DNA from: Polymorphobacter multimanifer
Lineage (GTDB): Bacteria > Pseudomonadota > Alphaproteobacteria > Sphingomonadales > Sphingomonadaceae
Length of the DNA: 64,000 nucleotides
Direction: 5' to 3'
NCBI RefSeq assembly: GCF_014205635.1
Contig: NZ_JACIIV010000003.1
Location: 1-64,000, forward strand
Of the stretch, positions 36,571 through 45,892 are shown piece after piece. Position numbers and translations under genes: made by a program. Below the pieces are notes generated by a model. It saw nothing but the letters and a program-made list of their open reading frames with translations. It made no database searches and had not been told where the DNA came from. Every line of letters starts with the position of its first letter. The first letter of the stretch is position 1.

Positions 36571-37946
36571 AGCGTTTCGAACCGCACCGGAAGCCCATCC
36601 TTGGGCCGCGGAATCGGGAACATCTGGAACTCGCCCGTCGCCCCCTCGCCCAGCACGATCCGCTGGCTCTGCAGCACCGTGAAGAAAAACGCCTTCACCT
36701 GCATGTAGGCAAAGTGCAGCCCCAGGCACATGTGCGCGCCGCCACCAAAAGGCACCCAGGCATATTTGTGCCGCCCCTTGCTGTTCTCGGCCGTAAACCG
36801 ATCGGGGTCGAACCGCTCAGGGTCCGGCCAGACATCTGGAAGCCGGTGCGTCACCATCGGGTTGATCCCCACATGGCTGCCCGCCGGGATGGACTGGTTC
36901 ATGAACACGAACGCCTTCACCGCGCGCCGCGGCATCGAAGGTACCGGCGGGATCAGTCGCAGCGATTCCTTGAACACCCGCTCGGTCACTTCCATCTCGC
37001 CAAGTGCTGCATAGGGCAGCTTGCCGCCATGCCGCCCGGCGACGCCCATCACCTCGGCGCGCATCGCCTCCTGCCATTCGGGGTGCCGCGCCAGGAAGTG
37101 CACCATCGACGTCATCGAAGACGTGATCGTGTCATGCGCCGCCATCATCAGGAAGTTCATGTGATCGATGATGTCCTGGTCGCTCAGCAGCTTGCCATCC
37201 TCGTCACGGGCGTTGCAGATATGCGTGAAGATGTCGTCGCTGCTGCTCCCGCGCCGGCCCGGAATTTCCTTGCCGAAGAACTCGCTCATGAAGCGCCGGC
37301 CTTCCACCCCGCGCTTCATCTGCGTGAACGGCAGCGGCTTCCTCACCACTGCGATCGACGCGAGCACCATGTCCATGAAAGCCTTGTTGATCTTGTCGGC
37401 ATCCGGTCCCCATGGCACGCCCAAAAAGCTTGCCGCCGCCAGGTCGAGCGTCAACGCCTTGATCGCCGGGTAGAATTTGAAATTGCCCTTGGCACTCCAG
37501 TCCGCCGTACCCTTGGCAATGCCCTCGAGCAGCCCGCCCAGATAATGCTGCATCGGCTCGGTCTTGAACGCCACCGACAGCGTCTTGCGGTGCACCCGAT
37601 GCTCCTCGAAATCCATCAGCATCAGCCCGCGCGGAAACAGCCGGTCGAGGATCGGATTCCACCCCAGCGCGCTCGAGAAAATCTTGTCCTTGTTGAACAG
37701 CACGAGCTCATTGGCTTCGGGCCCGATGAGGCTAACCCCCCAACCACCGAAATCCTGCCGGCGGAACACCCGGCCATACTGCTCCACCAGCCGCATCGAA
37801 TTGCCCAGCGGGTCCTTGAGAAAGCTGATCGTGCGCAGCATCTTGATCCGCGCCGGTGGCATCCCTGGCAAATGCGCCAGGTCCGCCATGCTCGGCTCGG
37901 GCAGATCCGCCGGCACAAAGGCCGATGCAGCGTGCGGCGCGTTCAT
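36567..37946 (-). CDS. Cytochrome P450
   Basis: A 459-residue soluble P450. The I-helix oxygen-activation motif appears as AAHDTITS, the K-helix ExxR as ESLR, and the haem-binding loop as FGGGAHMCLG with the proximal Cys near residue 407. The start ATG 37946 follows GGGAG; an upstream TTG at 37949 is less likely. No ferredoxin partner is seen. It is coupled to the alpha/beta-hydrolase gene and lies between crtZ and crtYB, so a role in carotenoid, retinoid-like or fatty-acid oxidation is possible but not shown. Confidence 0.92.
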   Translation of the reverse strand: MNAPHAASAFVPADLPEPSMADLAHLPGMPPARIKMLRTISFLKDPLGNSMRLVEQYGRVFRRQDFGGWGVSLIGPEANELVLFNKDKIFSSALGWNPILDRLFPRGLMLMDFEEHRVHRKTLSVAFKTEPMQHYLGGLLEGIAKGTADWSAKGNFKFYPAIKALTLDLAAASFLGVPWGPDADKINKAFMDMVLASIAVVRKPLPFTQMKRGVEGRRFMSEFFGKEIPGRRGSSSDDIFTHICNARDEDGKLLSDQDIIDHMNFLMMAAHDTITSSMTSMVHFLARHPEWQEAMRAEVMGVAGRHGGKLPYAALGEMEVTERVFKESLRLIPPVPSMPRRAVKAFVFMNQSIPAGSHVGINPMVTHRLPDVWPDPERFDPDRFTAENSKGRHKYAWVPFGGGAHMCLGLHFAYMQVKAFFFTVLQSQRIVLGEGATGEFQMFPIPRPKDGLPVRFETL

Positions 37947-38050
37947 CAATTGCTCCCGGGTTCAATCAAGCCAGACTCAAATCACGCACCATCGATACGC
38001 AAATTGCTCCACCGCCGCAATGCGACATCGGCCTGAAGCCGGCGCGAAGC

Positions 38051-38866
38051 TCAGCGCTTCCAAAGCTCCGGCTCGCGCCCTGGCGCTGTCAACAACATCG
38101 AACGCGGGTATACTTCCATGGCCAAGCGCCAACGCCAGCCGTTGTCGGCTTCCAGCTCAAGCGTGTTGCCTTTCGCTTTCCATCGCCCCCGCTCTGCCGC
38201 CGGCACACCCTGTTCCAGATCCTGTCCGATCATCTCGCCTGTGCTGCTTCGGTGAACCATGCTCACGAAAGACTGCGACCCCTCGACATATCTTCCGTCG
38301 CGCCCGAAAAAGCGCGAAGTCGTGCTCACATGGCTGAAATCGTCCGATGAATAGTGGCGGCTATGGTGCCAGCTTCCCAACAGCCGTTCATCGAACCCGC
38401 TGCCAAGGCCAGCAATGTCCAGCCTGCGTTGCAGTCGCGCAACATGCTCCTCGCCCAGCAAAATCCCGGAAAGTTCGATGGCCGTGTCAATCGCCAAGCC
38501 TTCCGGCAGTGTCATTCCTTGATCCCGGCACCAACGCAGCGCCGACCCGACACTCCACAAGTGAAAGAGCAGCCCGTAGAGCCCTTCCTCGTCCTCCGTG
38601 GCCAGCACCGCGCGCTCGGCGTCCACCAGGAACGAAGCCACATCCTCCCGACCGGACATCAACTGGAACATCTCGGGGATATGGACCATGTGATATCGCA
38701 ATAGCGCGACAATCGCATCGGTGCTTTCAACCATGTCCTGATGGCCGATTTCCTCCAGCGTGCCCCGCACGAACCAGCGAGCGAAGTCACCGTCATCGCC
38801 CGCACTGATACGCTGGACAATCGACTTCATCGCCACGATGTCGAAATCTTCGGCCATGGCCTTCAT
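38051..38866 (-). CDS. Hypothetical protein with helical N-terminal and lipocalin-like C-terminal part
   Basis: A 271-residue soluble protein of unknown function. Residues 1-165 are helical and acidic (LRYHMVHIPEMFQLMSGREDV, LFHLWSVGSALRWCRDQG). From LLGSWHHSRHYSSDD the C-terminal third looks like an eight-strand beta-barrel (FFGRDGRYVEGSQSFV, GRWKAKGNTLELEADNG), a pattern seen in small lipocalin-like domains. ATG 38866 is chosen; ATG 38857 is an alternative. GC content is lower than its neighbours, which might hint at transfer. Confidence 0.6.
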   Translation of the reverse strand: MKAMAEDFDIVAMKSIVQRISAGDDGDFARWFVRGTLEEIGHQDMVESTDAIVALLRYHMVHIPEMFQLMSGREDVASFLVDAERAVLATEDEEGLYGLLFHLWSVGSALRWCRDQGMTLPEGLAIDTAIELSGILLGEEHVARLQRRLDIAGLGSGFDERLLGSWHHSRHYSSDDFSHVSTTSRFFGRDGRYVEGSQSFVSMVHRSSTGEMIGQDLEQGVPAAERGRWKAKGNTLELEADNGWRWRLAMEVYPRSMLLTAPGREPELWKR

Positions 38867-38957
38867 GGTACCACACACCGCTGGAGTCGTCACGACCACG
38901 CCCGCGCCTTCAGATCAGTGCAAGGAAACGAACGACCCGCTGCTGCGTTGATCATCG

Positions 38958-39470
38958 ATGCTGTTCGACAATCTCCAGGGCGTGCTGCGCGTCGTCATCA
39001 TGGGCGCGCTCGCCTATGTCGCCCTCATCGCCATCTTGCGCTCGAGCGGCAAGCGCACGCTTGCCAAGATGAACGCCTTCGATCTGGTGGTCACCGTGGC
39101 GCTCGGCTCCACGCTGGCCACCATCCTGCTCTCGAAGGACGTGGCCCTGGCCGAAGGCATCGCCGCCCTGCTGGTGCTGGTGCTGCTGCAATATGCCATC
39201 GCCGCAATGTCGGTGCGCTGGCGCTGGGTCGCCGAACTGGCGAAGTCCGACGCCCGTACCCTGCTCCTTGACGGCGTCATCGACAGCGCCGCATGCCGTG
39301 ATGAGCGCGTCACCGAAGAGGAACTGCGCAGCGCCGTCCGCAGCGCCGGCCATGGCGACCTTGACGGCATCGCCGCCGTCGTCATCGAAACCGACGGCCG
39401 CTTCAGCGTCATCCCGCAAGGTCAGGCCGGATCTCGCTCCGCCTTTCCTGCCCGCCCCGAAAAGCAGTGA
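38958..39470 (+). CDS. DUF421 (YetF-like) membrane protein
   Basis: A 170-residue protein with three N-terminal TM helices (about 10-85) and a soluble C-terminal domain. SSGKRTLAKMNAFDLVVTVALGSTLATIL is the family core, and LLLDGVID with EEELRSAVRSAGH marks the cytoplasmic domain. The function of DUF421 proteins is unclear in most bacteria. The following DUF202 gene starts within its stop codon (GTGA). Confidence 0.85.
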   Translation: MLFDNLQGVLRVVIMGALAYVALIAILRSSGKRTLAKMNAFDLVVTVALGSTLATILLSKDVALAEGIAALLVLVLLQYAIAAMSVRWRWVAELAKSDARTLLLDGVIDSAACRDERVTEEELRSAVRSAGHGDLDGIAAVVIETDGRFSVIPQGQAGSRSAFPARPEKQ

Positions 39471-39844
39471 GCGCCGACAATCACAACGATCTCGCCGAAG
39501 ATCGCACCGATCTCGCCGAAGATCGCACCATGCTGGCACATGAGCGCAGCTTCGCCGGCTGGCTGCGCACCGGTATGGCCGCCGTCGGCATCGCGCTGGG
39601 GTTCAACGCGCTGTTCCAGTCGCTGCAGCCAGTGTGGCTGCCCAAGGCCATCGCCACCACCTTCCTGCTGCTCGCCATCTTCATCTTCATCTCGGCCGAG
39701 CGACGGGCGCGCAGCTCGACCGACCGGCTGGAATCGCACCACATCGAGCGCCTGCGCCCGGTGCGCATCCGCATGGTGACGTGGGGGCTGGTGATCGCCA
39801 CCACCGCGCTCGGCGTGGCGCTCTGGCTTCCGGAAGCGACCTGA
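39467..39844 (+). CDS. DUF202 (YidH-like) membrane protein
   Basis: A 125-residue protein with three TM helices. The signature LAHERSFAGWLRTGMAAVGIALGF at about 24-47 is the YidH/DUF202 motif. The start GTG 39467 is coupled to DUF421. Residues 8-21 are a duplicated heptapeptide DLAEDRT encoded by a perfect 21-bp tandem repeat. Role unknown. Confidence 0.8.
   Translation: MSADNHNDLAEDRTDLAEDRTMLAHERSFAGWLRTGMAAVGIALGFNALFQSLQPVWLPKAIATTFLLLAIFIFISAERRARSSTDRLESHHIERLRPVRIRMVTWGLVIATTALGVALWLPEAT
39488..39529 (+). repeat. Perfect 2 x 21-bp tandem repeat in the DUF202 gene
   Basis: Two exact copies of a 21-bp unit beginning GATCTCGCCGAAG lie at 39488-39508 and 39509-39529. They encode DLAEDRT twice and keep the frame. 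Confidence 0.9.
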
Positions 39845-39911
39845 CCGTCCGCAGGCCGTCGCACATTGTCACGCTGGCCTTCCGCCGCTGCTTCACCTAA
39901 CCAGACAGAGC

Positions 39912-41081
39912 ATGCAGCACGACCTCATTCTCGCCGGCGGCGGCCTGGCCAATGGCCTCATTGCCTATCGGCTGGCGCAGCTGCGCCCCGATGTGAAAGT
40001 GACGATCATCGAAGCCGGCCCAACCATCGGCGGCAACCACACCTGGTCGAGCTTCGCCCATGATCTCACGCCTGCGCAGCAGGAATGGACAAGTCCTTTC
40101 TTCCGCCATCGCTGGGATCGCTACTCCATCCGCTTCCCCGAGCACGGCCGCACCATCGAGGCCGGCTATGGCAGCATACCCTCCGAAGCCTTTGCCGAGG
40201 AGCTGGCCAAGGTGCTGCCGCCCGAGCGCATCATCACTGGCATGCCTGTCGTCGCCCTCGATTCGACCAGCGTGACGCTCGCCGACCAGTCGGTGCTGCG
40301 CGCCGGCTGCGTGATCGATGCGCGGGGCCAGCGGCCCGCAAAATCGCTCGACCTGCGCTGGCAAAAATTCCTCGGCCTCGAAGTCGAGCTGGCCGAGCCC
40401 CACGATCTCACCGGCCCGATCATCATGGACGCCACCGTGCCGCAGTATGACGGCTATCGCTTTGTCTACACCCTGCCCTATGGCCCCAGGCACGTCCTCA
40501 TCGAAGACACCTACTTTTCCGATGGCAAGGATCTCTCCCCCCAGACGCTGCGCGATCATCTCGCCGATTATGCCAAGGCCCAGGGCTGGGAGATCGTCCG
40601 CATCATCCGCGAGGAAGTCGGAATTCTGCCCTTGGGCATCGGCGGGGACATCAAGGCCTTCTGGAACGAAGACAGCATCCCTCGCGCCGGCCTGCGCGCC
40701 GGGCTGTTCCACCCCGTCACCGGCTACAGCTTCCCCGATGCAGTGCAGGTCGCCGATCTGGTGGCCTCGCTTCCCGATCTGTCGGCAGGCCCGGTCTTCC
40801 GCGCCATCCGCGCTCACAGCATCCGCGCCTGGGAAGCACGCGGCATGTACCGCATCCTCAACCGCATGCTCTTCCTCGCAGCGCACAACGAGGAGCGGCG
40901 TACCATCCTCAGCCGCTTCTACCGCCACCCCGATGCGCTCGTTGGCCGCTTCTACGCCGCCAAGCCCGAATGGCGGGACTGGACCCGCATCCTTTCGGGC
41001 AAGCCGCCGATCCCGCCGGTGCGCGCCCTGAAGACCTTGCTGAACTATGAGCTGAAGCGCCGGGGATCAAAGCAGCCGTGA
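39912..41081 (+). CDS. crtY: Lycopene beta-cyclase
   Basis: A 389-residue flavoprotein that closes both ends of lycopene to beta-ionone rings. The dinucleotide-binding motif LILAGGGLANGLIAYRL is at residues 5-21, followed by IIEAGPTIGGNHTWSSF, the diagnostic CrtY stretch. VFTLPYG-like (FVYTLPYGPRHVLIEDTYFSD), LGIGGDIKAFW and HPVTGYSFPDAVQ are further conserved segments. crtB overlaps its stop (GTGA), forming a crtYB operon. No crtI (desaturase) or crtE is visible in the window. Confidence 0.95.
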   Translation: MQHDLILAGGGLANGLIAYRLAQLRPDVKVTIIEAGPTIGGNHTWSSFAHDLTPAQQEWTSPFFRHRWDRYSIRFPEHGRTIEAGYGSIPSEAFAEELAKVLPPERIITGMPVVALDSTSVTLADQSVLRAGCVIDARGQRPAKSLDLRWQKFLGLEVELAEPHDLTGPIIMDATVPQYDGYRFVYTLPYGPRHVLIEDTYFSDGKDLSPQTLRDHLADYAKAQGWEIVRIIREEVGILPLGIGGDIKAFWNEDSIPRAGLRAGLFHPVTGYSFPDAVQVADLVASLPDLSAGPVFRAIRAHSIRAWEARGMYRILNRMLFLAAHNEERRTILSRFYRHPDALVGRFYAAKPEWRDWTRILSGKPPIPPVRALKTLLNYELKRRGSKQP

Positions 41082-42013
41082 CCGATGTCCTCTCCCACGC
41101 CAAGGCCGCCATCGCCCGCGGCTCCAAAAGCTTCGCACTGGCCTCCAGATTGTTCGACGCGCCCACGCGGGACCATGCGATGCTCCTCTATGCCTGGTGC
41201 CGCCACACCGATGACGTGATCGACGGCCAGGTGCTCGGCGAAGGCCGCAACGACGATACCCGCCCCCCCGCCGAGCGGCTTGCCGAAGTCGAGCGCCTGA
41301 CCGAACTCGCCCTGGCCGGCACGCCGGAGGGGGACCCGGCCTATCATGCACTCGCCCGGGTGGTGCACGAGACCGGCATGCCGCCGCAGTATCCGCGCGA
41401 TCTCATCCATGGCTTCCGCATCGACATGGAGGAGCGGCCGTTCCACACGCTCGAGGACACGCTCACCTATTGCTATCATGTGGCCGGCTGCGTCGGCGTG
41501 ATGATGGCGATCGTTATGGGCGTCGACCCCAAGGACCGCGCCACGCTCGTCCGCGCGTCGGACCTTGGAATCGCCTTCCAGCTCAACAACATCGCCCGCG
41601 ACATCATCGAGGATGCGATGAACTCGCGGCGCTACATTCCCGATGACTGGCTGGCGAATGTCGGCCTTACGCCCACCAACTTCGCCTTCCCCGCCCAGCG
41701 CCGCCAGCTGTTCCGGCTGCTCATCCGCCTCGTCGACCAGGCCGAGGACTATGAGCTGTCCGCCCGCCACGGCACGCCGGCCTTGCGCAACCGCGCCGCC
41801 TGGGCGGTGCTGGCTGCCGCAAGCATCTACGGGGGCATCGGCCGCAAGCTGCGCAAGGCCGGCCCCGAAGCGCTCGAATCGCGGATGCGCACGACGATGC
41901 CCGAAAAGCTGCAGGCCGTCAGCCTGGCGGCCAGCCAGACGCTCGTGCGCAAGCGCCGCTGGTCGGGGACGCACGATCGCTCAGGCCTGTGGACGATGCC
42001 CGACAACGCGTAG
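41078..42013 (+). CDS. crtB: Phytoene synthase
   Basis: A 311-residue enzyme joining two geranylgeranyl diphosphates to phytoene. The first Asp-rich motif is HTDDVIDG (near 46-53) and the second is NNIARDIIEDAMNSRRYIP (near 170-188). RGSKSFALASRLFD at the N-terminus is typical. The start is GTG 41078 inside the crtY stop codon. Full length. Confidence 0.96.
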   Translation: MTDVLSHAKAAIARGSKSFALASRLFDAPTRDHAMLLYAWCRHTDDVIDGQVLGEGRNDDTRPPAERLAEVERLTELALAGTPEGDPAYHALARVVHETGMPPQYPRDLIHGFRIDMEERPFHTLEDTLTYCYHVAGCVGVMMAIVMGVDPKDRATLVRASDLGIAFQLNNIARDIIEDAMNSRRYIPDDWLANVGLTPTNFAFPAQRRQLFRLLIRLVDQAEDYELSARHGTPALRNRAAWAVLAAASIYGGIGRKLRKAGPEALESRMRTTMPEKLQAVSLAASQTLVRKRRWSGTHDRSGLWTMPDNA

Positions 42014-42173
42014 CGACAGCTTCAGCCCGAGCGACCAGCCAAGCGCAACCACTGCTGACGTGTAGCGTTGATGCATCACGGCACCTCGGATCATCATGAG
42101 TGGCAGAGTGCATGGCAGTCATGTCCTCGCACCTCTGCATGGCGGCGGCGCCTTTCAATGCAGGAGCGCAGGC

Positions 42174-42542
42174 ATGAGCATGGACACCGGGGCAGCTGCC
42201 TGCATCCTTGTCGTGGAAGATGAATGGCTGATCGGCGACCTGATCGAGGACATTCTCTCCGAGGCAGGTTTTCGCGTCTGCGGCCCAGCCGGCTCGGTCG
42301 AGCAGGCGTTGCTGCTGCTGAAGAACAAGACAATCGATGCGGCAATCCTCGATATCAATCTCGGCACGGAACGCAGCTTTCCTATTGCCGAGCGACTGAA
42401 GGAGCAGGGCACGCCGTTCATGTTCATGACGGGCTATACGGCTTCGGAAGTTCCTGAAGAGTTCAGCGGCAGCCCAATCATGTCGAAACCCTTGGCACCG
42501 GTGCATCTGATTACTGCCGTACAGCAGCTCCTGCACCGCTGA
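42174..42542 (+). CDS. Stand-alone response-regulator receiver domain
   Basis: A 122-residue single-domain receiver. LVVEDEWLIGDLIEDIL gives the acidic pair, AILDINLG the phosphoacceptor Asp near residue 58, FMTGYT the switch Thr/Tyr and MSKPLAP the Lys. There is no output domain, so it must act by protein-protein contact or in a phosphorelay. ATG 42174 has AGGAG 8 bases upstream; the longer frame from 42096 has none. No cognate kinase is adjacent. Converges with the formate dehydrogenase gene. Confidence 0.88.
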   Translation: MSMDTGAAACILVVEDEWLIGDLIEDILSEAGFRVCGPAGSVEQALLLLKNKTIDAAILDINLGTERSFPIAERLKEQGTPFMFMTGYTASEVPEEFSGSPIMSKPLAPVHLITAVQQLLHR

Positions 42543-42567
42543 AGGACGCCGGCGAGGGGCAGCAGCA

Positions 42568-44979
42568 TCATTCCGCCCGCGCCGGCTTTGCAGCGGAAGC
42601 CTTCACCCGCACCGGCACCGCCTTATAGGCCGGCGTATGGGCCTGGATATCATGGTGACCCAGTGGCACGAGCGGCGACGTCTCCGGAAAATACGCCGCG
42701 CACGAGCCCTGCGGGATATCATATTCCACAACGCGCAGCGCCTGCACGACACGTTCATGCCCATCCTCGATCGCACAGCTCAGATCGACGAAATCACCGT
42801 CCACAAGCTCTATCGCCGCAATGTCGGTAGCATTCATGAACACCACCATCCGGGTGCCGTTCACACCGCGGAACCGGTCATGATAGCCATAGATGGTGGT
42901 ATTGAACTGGTCGTTGCTCCGCACCGTGGTCAGCTGCAGCACGCCCTCCTCGCCGTAGCGTTCCGCCGCACCACCGAACATCTCCGTCGGCAGCAGGAAG
43001 TTCGCCTTGCCGCTTCGCGTGTTCCACTTGCGCTCCCGTGCCGCGATCGGCCGGGTAAGCCCGCCGGGATCGAACATGTGCGCGTCGAGGCCGCCGAACG
43101 TCGCCGGCCAGGTCTTCTCGATGGCAAGGCGCACTTTCGAATAATCGCCTGTCCACGCCGCCCAGGGCACATGCGGGTTGTCGGGCAGCGTCGCCGCCGC
43201 AATCCCGGCAATGATCGCCGGCTCGGACATCAGCTCCGGCGACGCCGGGGTCACGCGCCCCCGCGAGCCATGGAACTGCGCCAGGCTGCTCTCGATCGAC
43301 ACCGCCTGCGGACCGCTGGCCTGCACATCGACCTCGATCCGGCCAAGGCACGGCAGCAGATAGGCAATCTCGCCATGCACCAGATGGCTGCGGTTGAGCT
43401 TGGTGGCAATCGCCACCGTCATCCGCAGTTTGCCCCAGGCGTCCTCCACACGCGGAATATCGGGCACCGCGCGGGTATAATTGCCGCCCAGCGCGATGAA
43501 GGCCTTCACCTTGCCCTCGATCATCGCTTCGCAGCCGGTCACCGTCGTATAGCCCTCATGCCGCGGCGGCTCGAAATCGTAGAGCTCCTTCAGCTTGTCG
43601 AGCGGCGCCAGCTCGGGCTTTTCGGTGATGCCCACCGTGCGTTGCCCCTGCACATTCGAATGGCCGCGCACGGGGCAGATGCCGGCGCCCGACTTGCCTA
43701 TGTTGCCGCGCAGCAGCAGAAGATTGACCAGCATCTGCACCGTCTCGGTGCCATGCACATGCTGCGTCAGCCCCATGCCATAGATGCACATCACCTTTTC
43801 GGCCTCGGCATATTGCTTTGCCACCGCTTCCAGCTGGTCGCGGGAAAGCCGCGAGATCTGCTCGATCTGCAACCAGTCCGCCGCCCGGCAATAATCGGCA
43901 AAGGCCTCGAAGCCGCTGGTATGCTCGGCGATGAAATCATGGTCGAGCACCCGCCGCGCCTTCGAGGCAGCCGCACCCGCCTTGATGCTGAAGCCGCCAT
44001 CGTCGTCGGTATCCGCCAGGATCGCCTCGCGGTCGGTCGCCCCCGCCTTGCCGACGTCCTGGCAGGCATCGTCCATTTCCACCAGCGCCTTGCAGATGCC
44101 GGTCAGCGCCGCCAGGTCACCGCCCACCGCCACCTGCAGGATCGAGTCCGAAATCACCGTCTCGCCGCCCGTCAGCATCTGCTTGGGCGATTGCGGATCG
44201 GTGAACCGCTCCAGCCCGCGCTCACGCATCGGGTTGATGCTGATGATGCCGGCGCCGCGCTTCTTGGCATCCTGGAACTGGTGCAGCATGCGCGGCGCAT
44301 TGGTCGCCACATTGTGCCCGAGATAGATCATCAGGTCGGTCGTCTCGAAATCCTGCAGCGTCACCGTGCCGACCGAAACGCCGATGCTCTCCGGCAACGC
44401 CACGCTCGTCGATTCATGGCACATGTTCGAGCTGTCGGGCAGGTTGTTGGTCCCATACATCCGCGCCAGAAGCTGGAACATGTAGCTGGCCTCGAGGCTG
44501 GCACGGCCGCTCACATAGAAGATCGTCTGGTCCGGATCGCCCTGCAGCGCGCGCAGCTCCTGCCCGATCTCCGCAAAGGCGGTTTCCCACGCCACCGGCC
44601 GATAACGGTCGGTCTCGGGGTCCCAGCGCATCGGCATGGTCAGCCGGCCCGCTTCCTCCAGATCATGGTCGAGCCAGCCCCGCAGCTCGGACAGGGTGTG
44701 CGTCTCGAAAAACTTCTGGTCGGCACGCTTGCGCGTCACCTCCCACGCCGTTGCCTTGGCACCATTCTCGCAATATTCGAACGGCAGCGGCTTGGCCGGC
44801 TTGCCCCATGCACAGGACACGCACATGAAGCCATCGGGCTTGTTCTGGTAGCCGAGCGTGATCGCCGCATCGGGAACATGCTCGCTGATCAGCTTGCGTG
44901 CGACCGAGCCGAGCGACCCGTAACCACCCGACGGGCCGGAATATTCCTCGATCTTCGGGTCGTCCTTGGGGCCGCTCAT
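42568..44979 (-). CDS. FdhF/YdeP-family molybdopterin oxidoreductase (formate-dehydrogenase-like)
   Basis: An 803-residue molybdopterin enzyme. The N-terminus has Cys53-x2-Cys56 and Cys70 (MCVSCAW...FEYC), fewer than the four cysteines of classical formate dehydrogenases, as in the YdeP branch. SSNMCHESTSVAL places a Cys where formate dehydrogenases have Cys or Sec as Mo ligand, followed by the conserved His. GIICPVRGHSNVQG-like and VTLQDFETTDLMIYLGHN segments bind the cofactor. ATG 44979 has AAAGGA upstream. It is the last gene behind a formate/nitrite channel and cytochrome oxidase genes; fdhD, mobA and moeA lie nearby. No beta or gamma subunit is seen. Formate as substrate is inferred. Confidence 0.85.
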   Translation of the reverse strand: MSGPKDDPKIEEYSGPSGGYGSLGSVARKLISEHVPDAAITLGYQNKPDGFMCVSCAWGKPAKPLPFEYCENGAKATAWEVTRKRADQKFFETHTLSELRGWLDHDLEEAGRLTMPMRWDPETDRYRPVAWETAFAEIGQELRALQGDPDQTIFYVSGRASLEASYMFQLLARMYGTNNLPDSSNMCHESTSVALPESIGVSVGTVTLQDFETTDLMIYLGHNVATNAPRMLHQFQDAKKRGAGIISINPMRERGLERFTDPQSPKQMLTGGETVISDSILQVAVGGDLAALTGICKALVEMDDACQDVGKAGATDREAILADTDDDGGFSIKAGAAASKARRVLDHDFIAEHTSGFEAFADYCRAADWLQIEQISRLSRDQLEAVAKQYAEAEKVMCIYGMGLTQHVHGTETVQMLVNLLLLRGNIGKSGAGICPVRGHSNVQGQRTVGITEKPELAPLDKLKELYDFEPPRHEGYTTVTGCEAMIEGKVKAFIALGGNYTRAVPDIPRVEDAWGKLRMTVAIATKLNRSHLVHGEIAYLLPCLGRIEVDVQASGPQAVSIESSLAQFHGSRGRVTPASPELMSEPAIIAGIAAATLPDNPHVPWAAWTGDYSKVRLAIEKTWPATFGGLDAHMFDPGGLTRPIAARERKWNTRSGKANFLLPTEMFGGAAERYGEEGVLQLTTVRSNDQFNTTIYGYHDRFRGVNGTRMVVFMNATDIAAIELVDGDFVDLSCAIEDGHERVVQALRVVEYDIPQGSCAAYFPETSPLVPLGHHDIQAHTPAYKAVPVRVKASAAKPARAE

Positions 44980-45019
44980 GGCAAGGTCCTTTCTGTCGTG
45001 AAATGGGCTGAATGCATCG

Positions 45020-45892
45020 TCAGTCCGTCGCCGTTCCGGGCCGCTTGCGCAGATAGGCAAACCAATAGGCACCCCCGACGGCAAAGCCGCCGATGATGTT
45101 GCCGATGGTGACGGGCAAGAGATTGCCGAGAAACGAGGCCAGGGTAACGGCCGCATAGTCGCCGGCAGACGCGCCGGCTGTTGCCCAGAAGCCGGCGTCG
45201 GCAAACTGCTGCACCATCCAGCCGAACGGGATGATGAACATGTTGGCGATCGAATGCTCGAGCCCCGCCGCGACAAAGGCCGCAATCGGCAGGATCATCA
45301 CCAGTACCTTGTCGGCAGCGCTGCGCGCCCCGAACGCCAGCCACACCGCAAGGCACACCAGCATGTTGGCAAGAATGCCGCTCGCCAGCGCCGGGCCGAA
45401 GGCCAGCCTGACCTTGGCATCCGCCATCTCGAGCGCGGCAATCCCGACCGCGCCGTCGCCCGCCACATGCGCGCCGGCCATCAAGGCGAGCGCCGCAATG
45501 CTCAGCGACCCGACAAGGTTGAAAACATATGCCAGCCCGAGCGCCCGCAGCAAGGCCCCGAACCCGACTTTGCCCTCGGCAAGGGCGATGATCAGCAGCG
45601 TGTTGCCGGTGAACAGCTCCGCGCCGCCAACGATCACGAGAATCAGGCCAAGCGAAAACCCCAGCCCGGCAACGAATTGCGCCGCCCCAAAGGCCATGGT
45701 GCCATCGCTCCCGGCGAGCGAAACGATCGCGAACAGGCCCCCGAAGCTGATGTAGACGCCGGCCAGAAGGGCGAGCACCGCCAGCGTGCCGAAATCGAGC
45801 TCCGCCTTGGTCGTGCCCTTCGCGCAGGCTTCGGTGGCGATCTCGTCAGGCGGCCGCACTTCGACGACATCGACTGCAGCATCGGCCGGCAT
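45020..45892 (-). CDS. Formate/nitrite transporter family channel (FocA/NirC-like)
   Basis: A 290-residue pentameric channel protein with six TM helices. GGAELFTGNTLLI after TM2, ILANMLVCLAVWLA in TM4, the central-pore His motif GLEHSIANMF and LPVTIGNIIGG are diagnostic. ATG 45892 follows GGAAGAG, and overlaps the stop of the upstream small gene (TGATG). The next gene, the FdhF-like enzyme, begins 40 bases later, so the channel probably supplies formate to it (inference). Nitrite or hydrosulphide are other family substrates. Confidence 0.92.
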   Translation of the reverse strand: MPADAAVDVVEVRPPDEIATEACAKGTTKAELDFGTLAVLALLAGVYISFGGLFAIVSLAGSDGTMAFGAAQFVAGLGFSLGLILVIVGGAELFTGNTLLIIALAEGKVGFGALLRALGLAYVFNLVGSLSIAALALMAGAHVAGDGAVGIAALEMADAKVRLAFGPALASGILANMLVCLAVWLAFGARSAADKVLVMILPIAAFVAAGLEHSIANMFIIPFGWMVQQFADAGFWATAGASAGDYAAVTLASFLGNLLPVTIGNIIGGFAVGGAYWFAYLRKRPGTATD

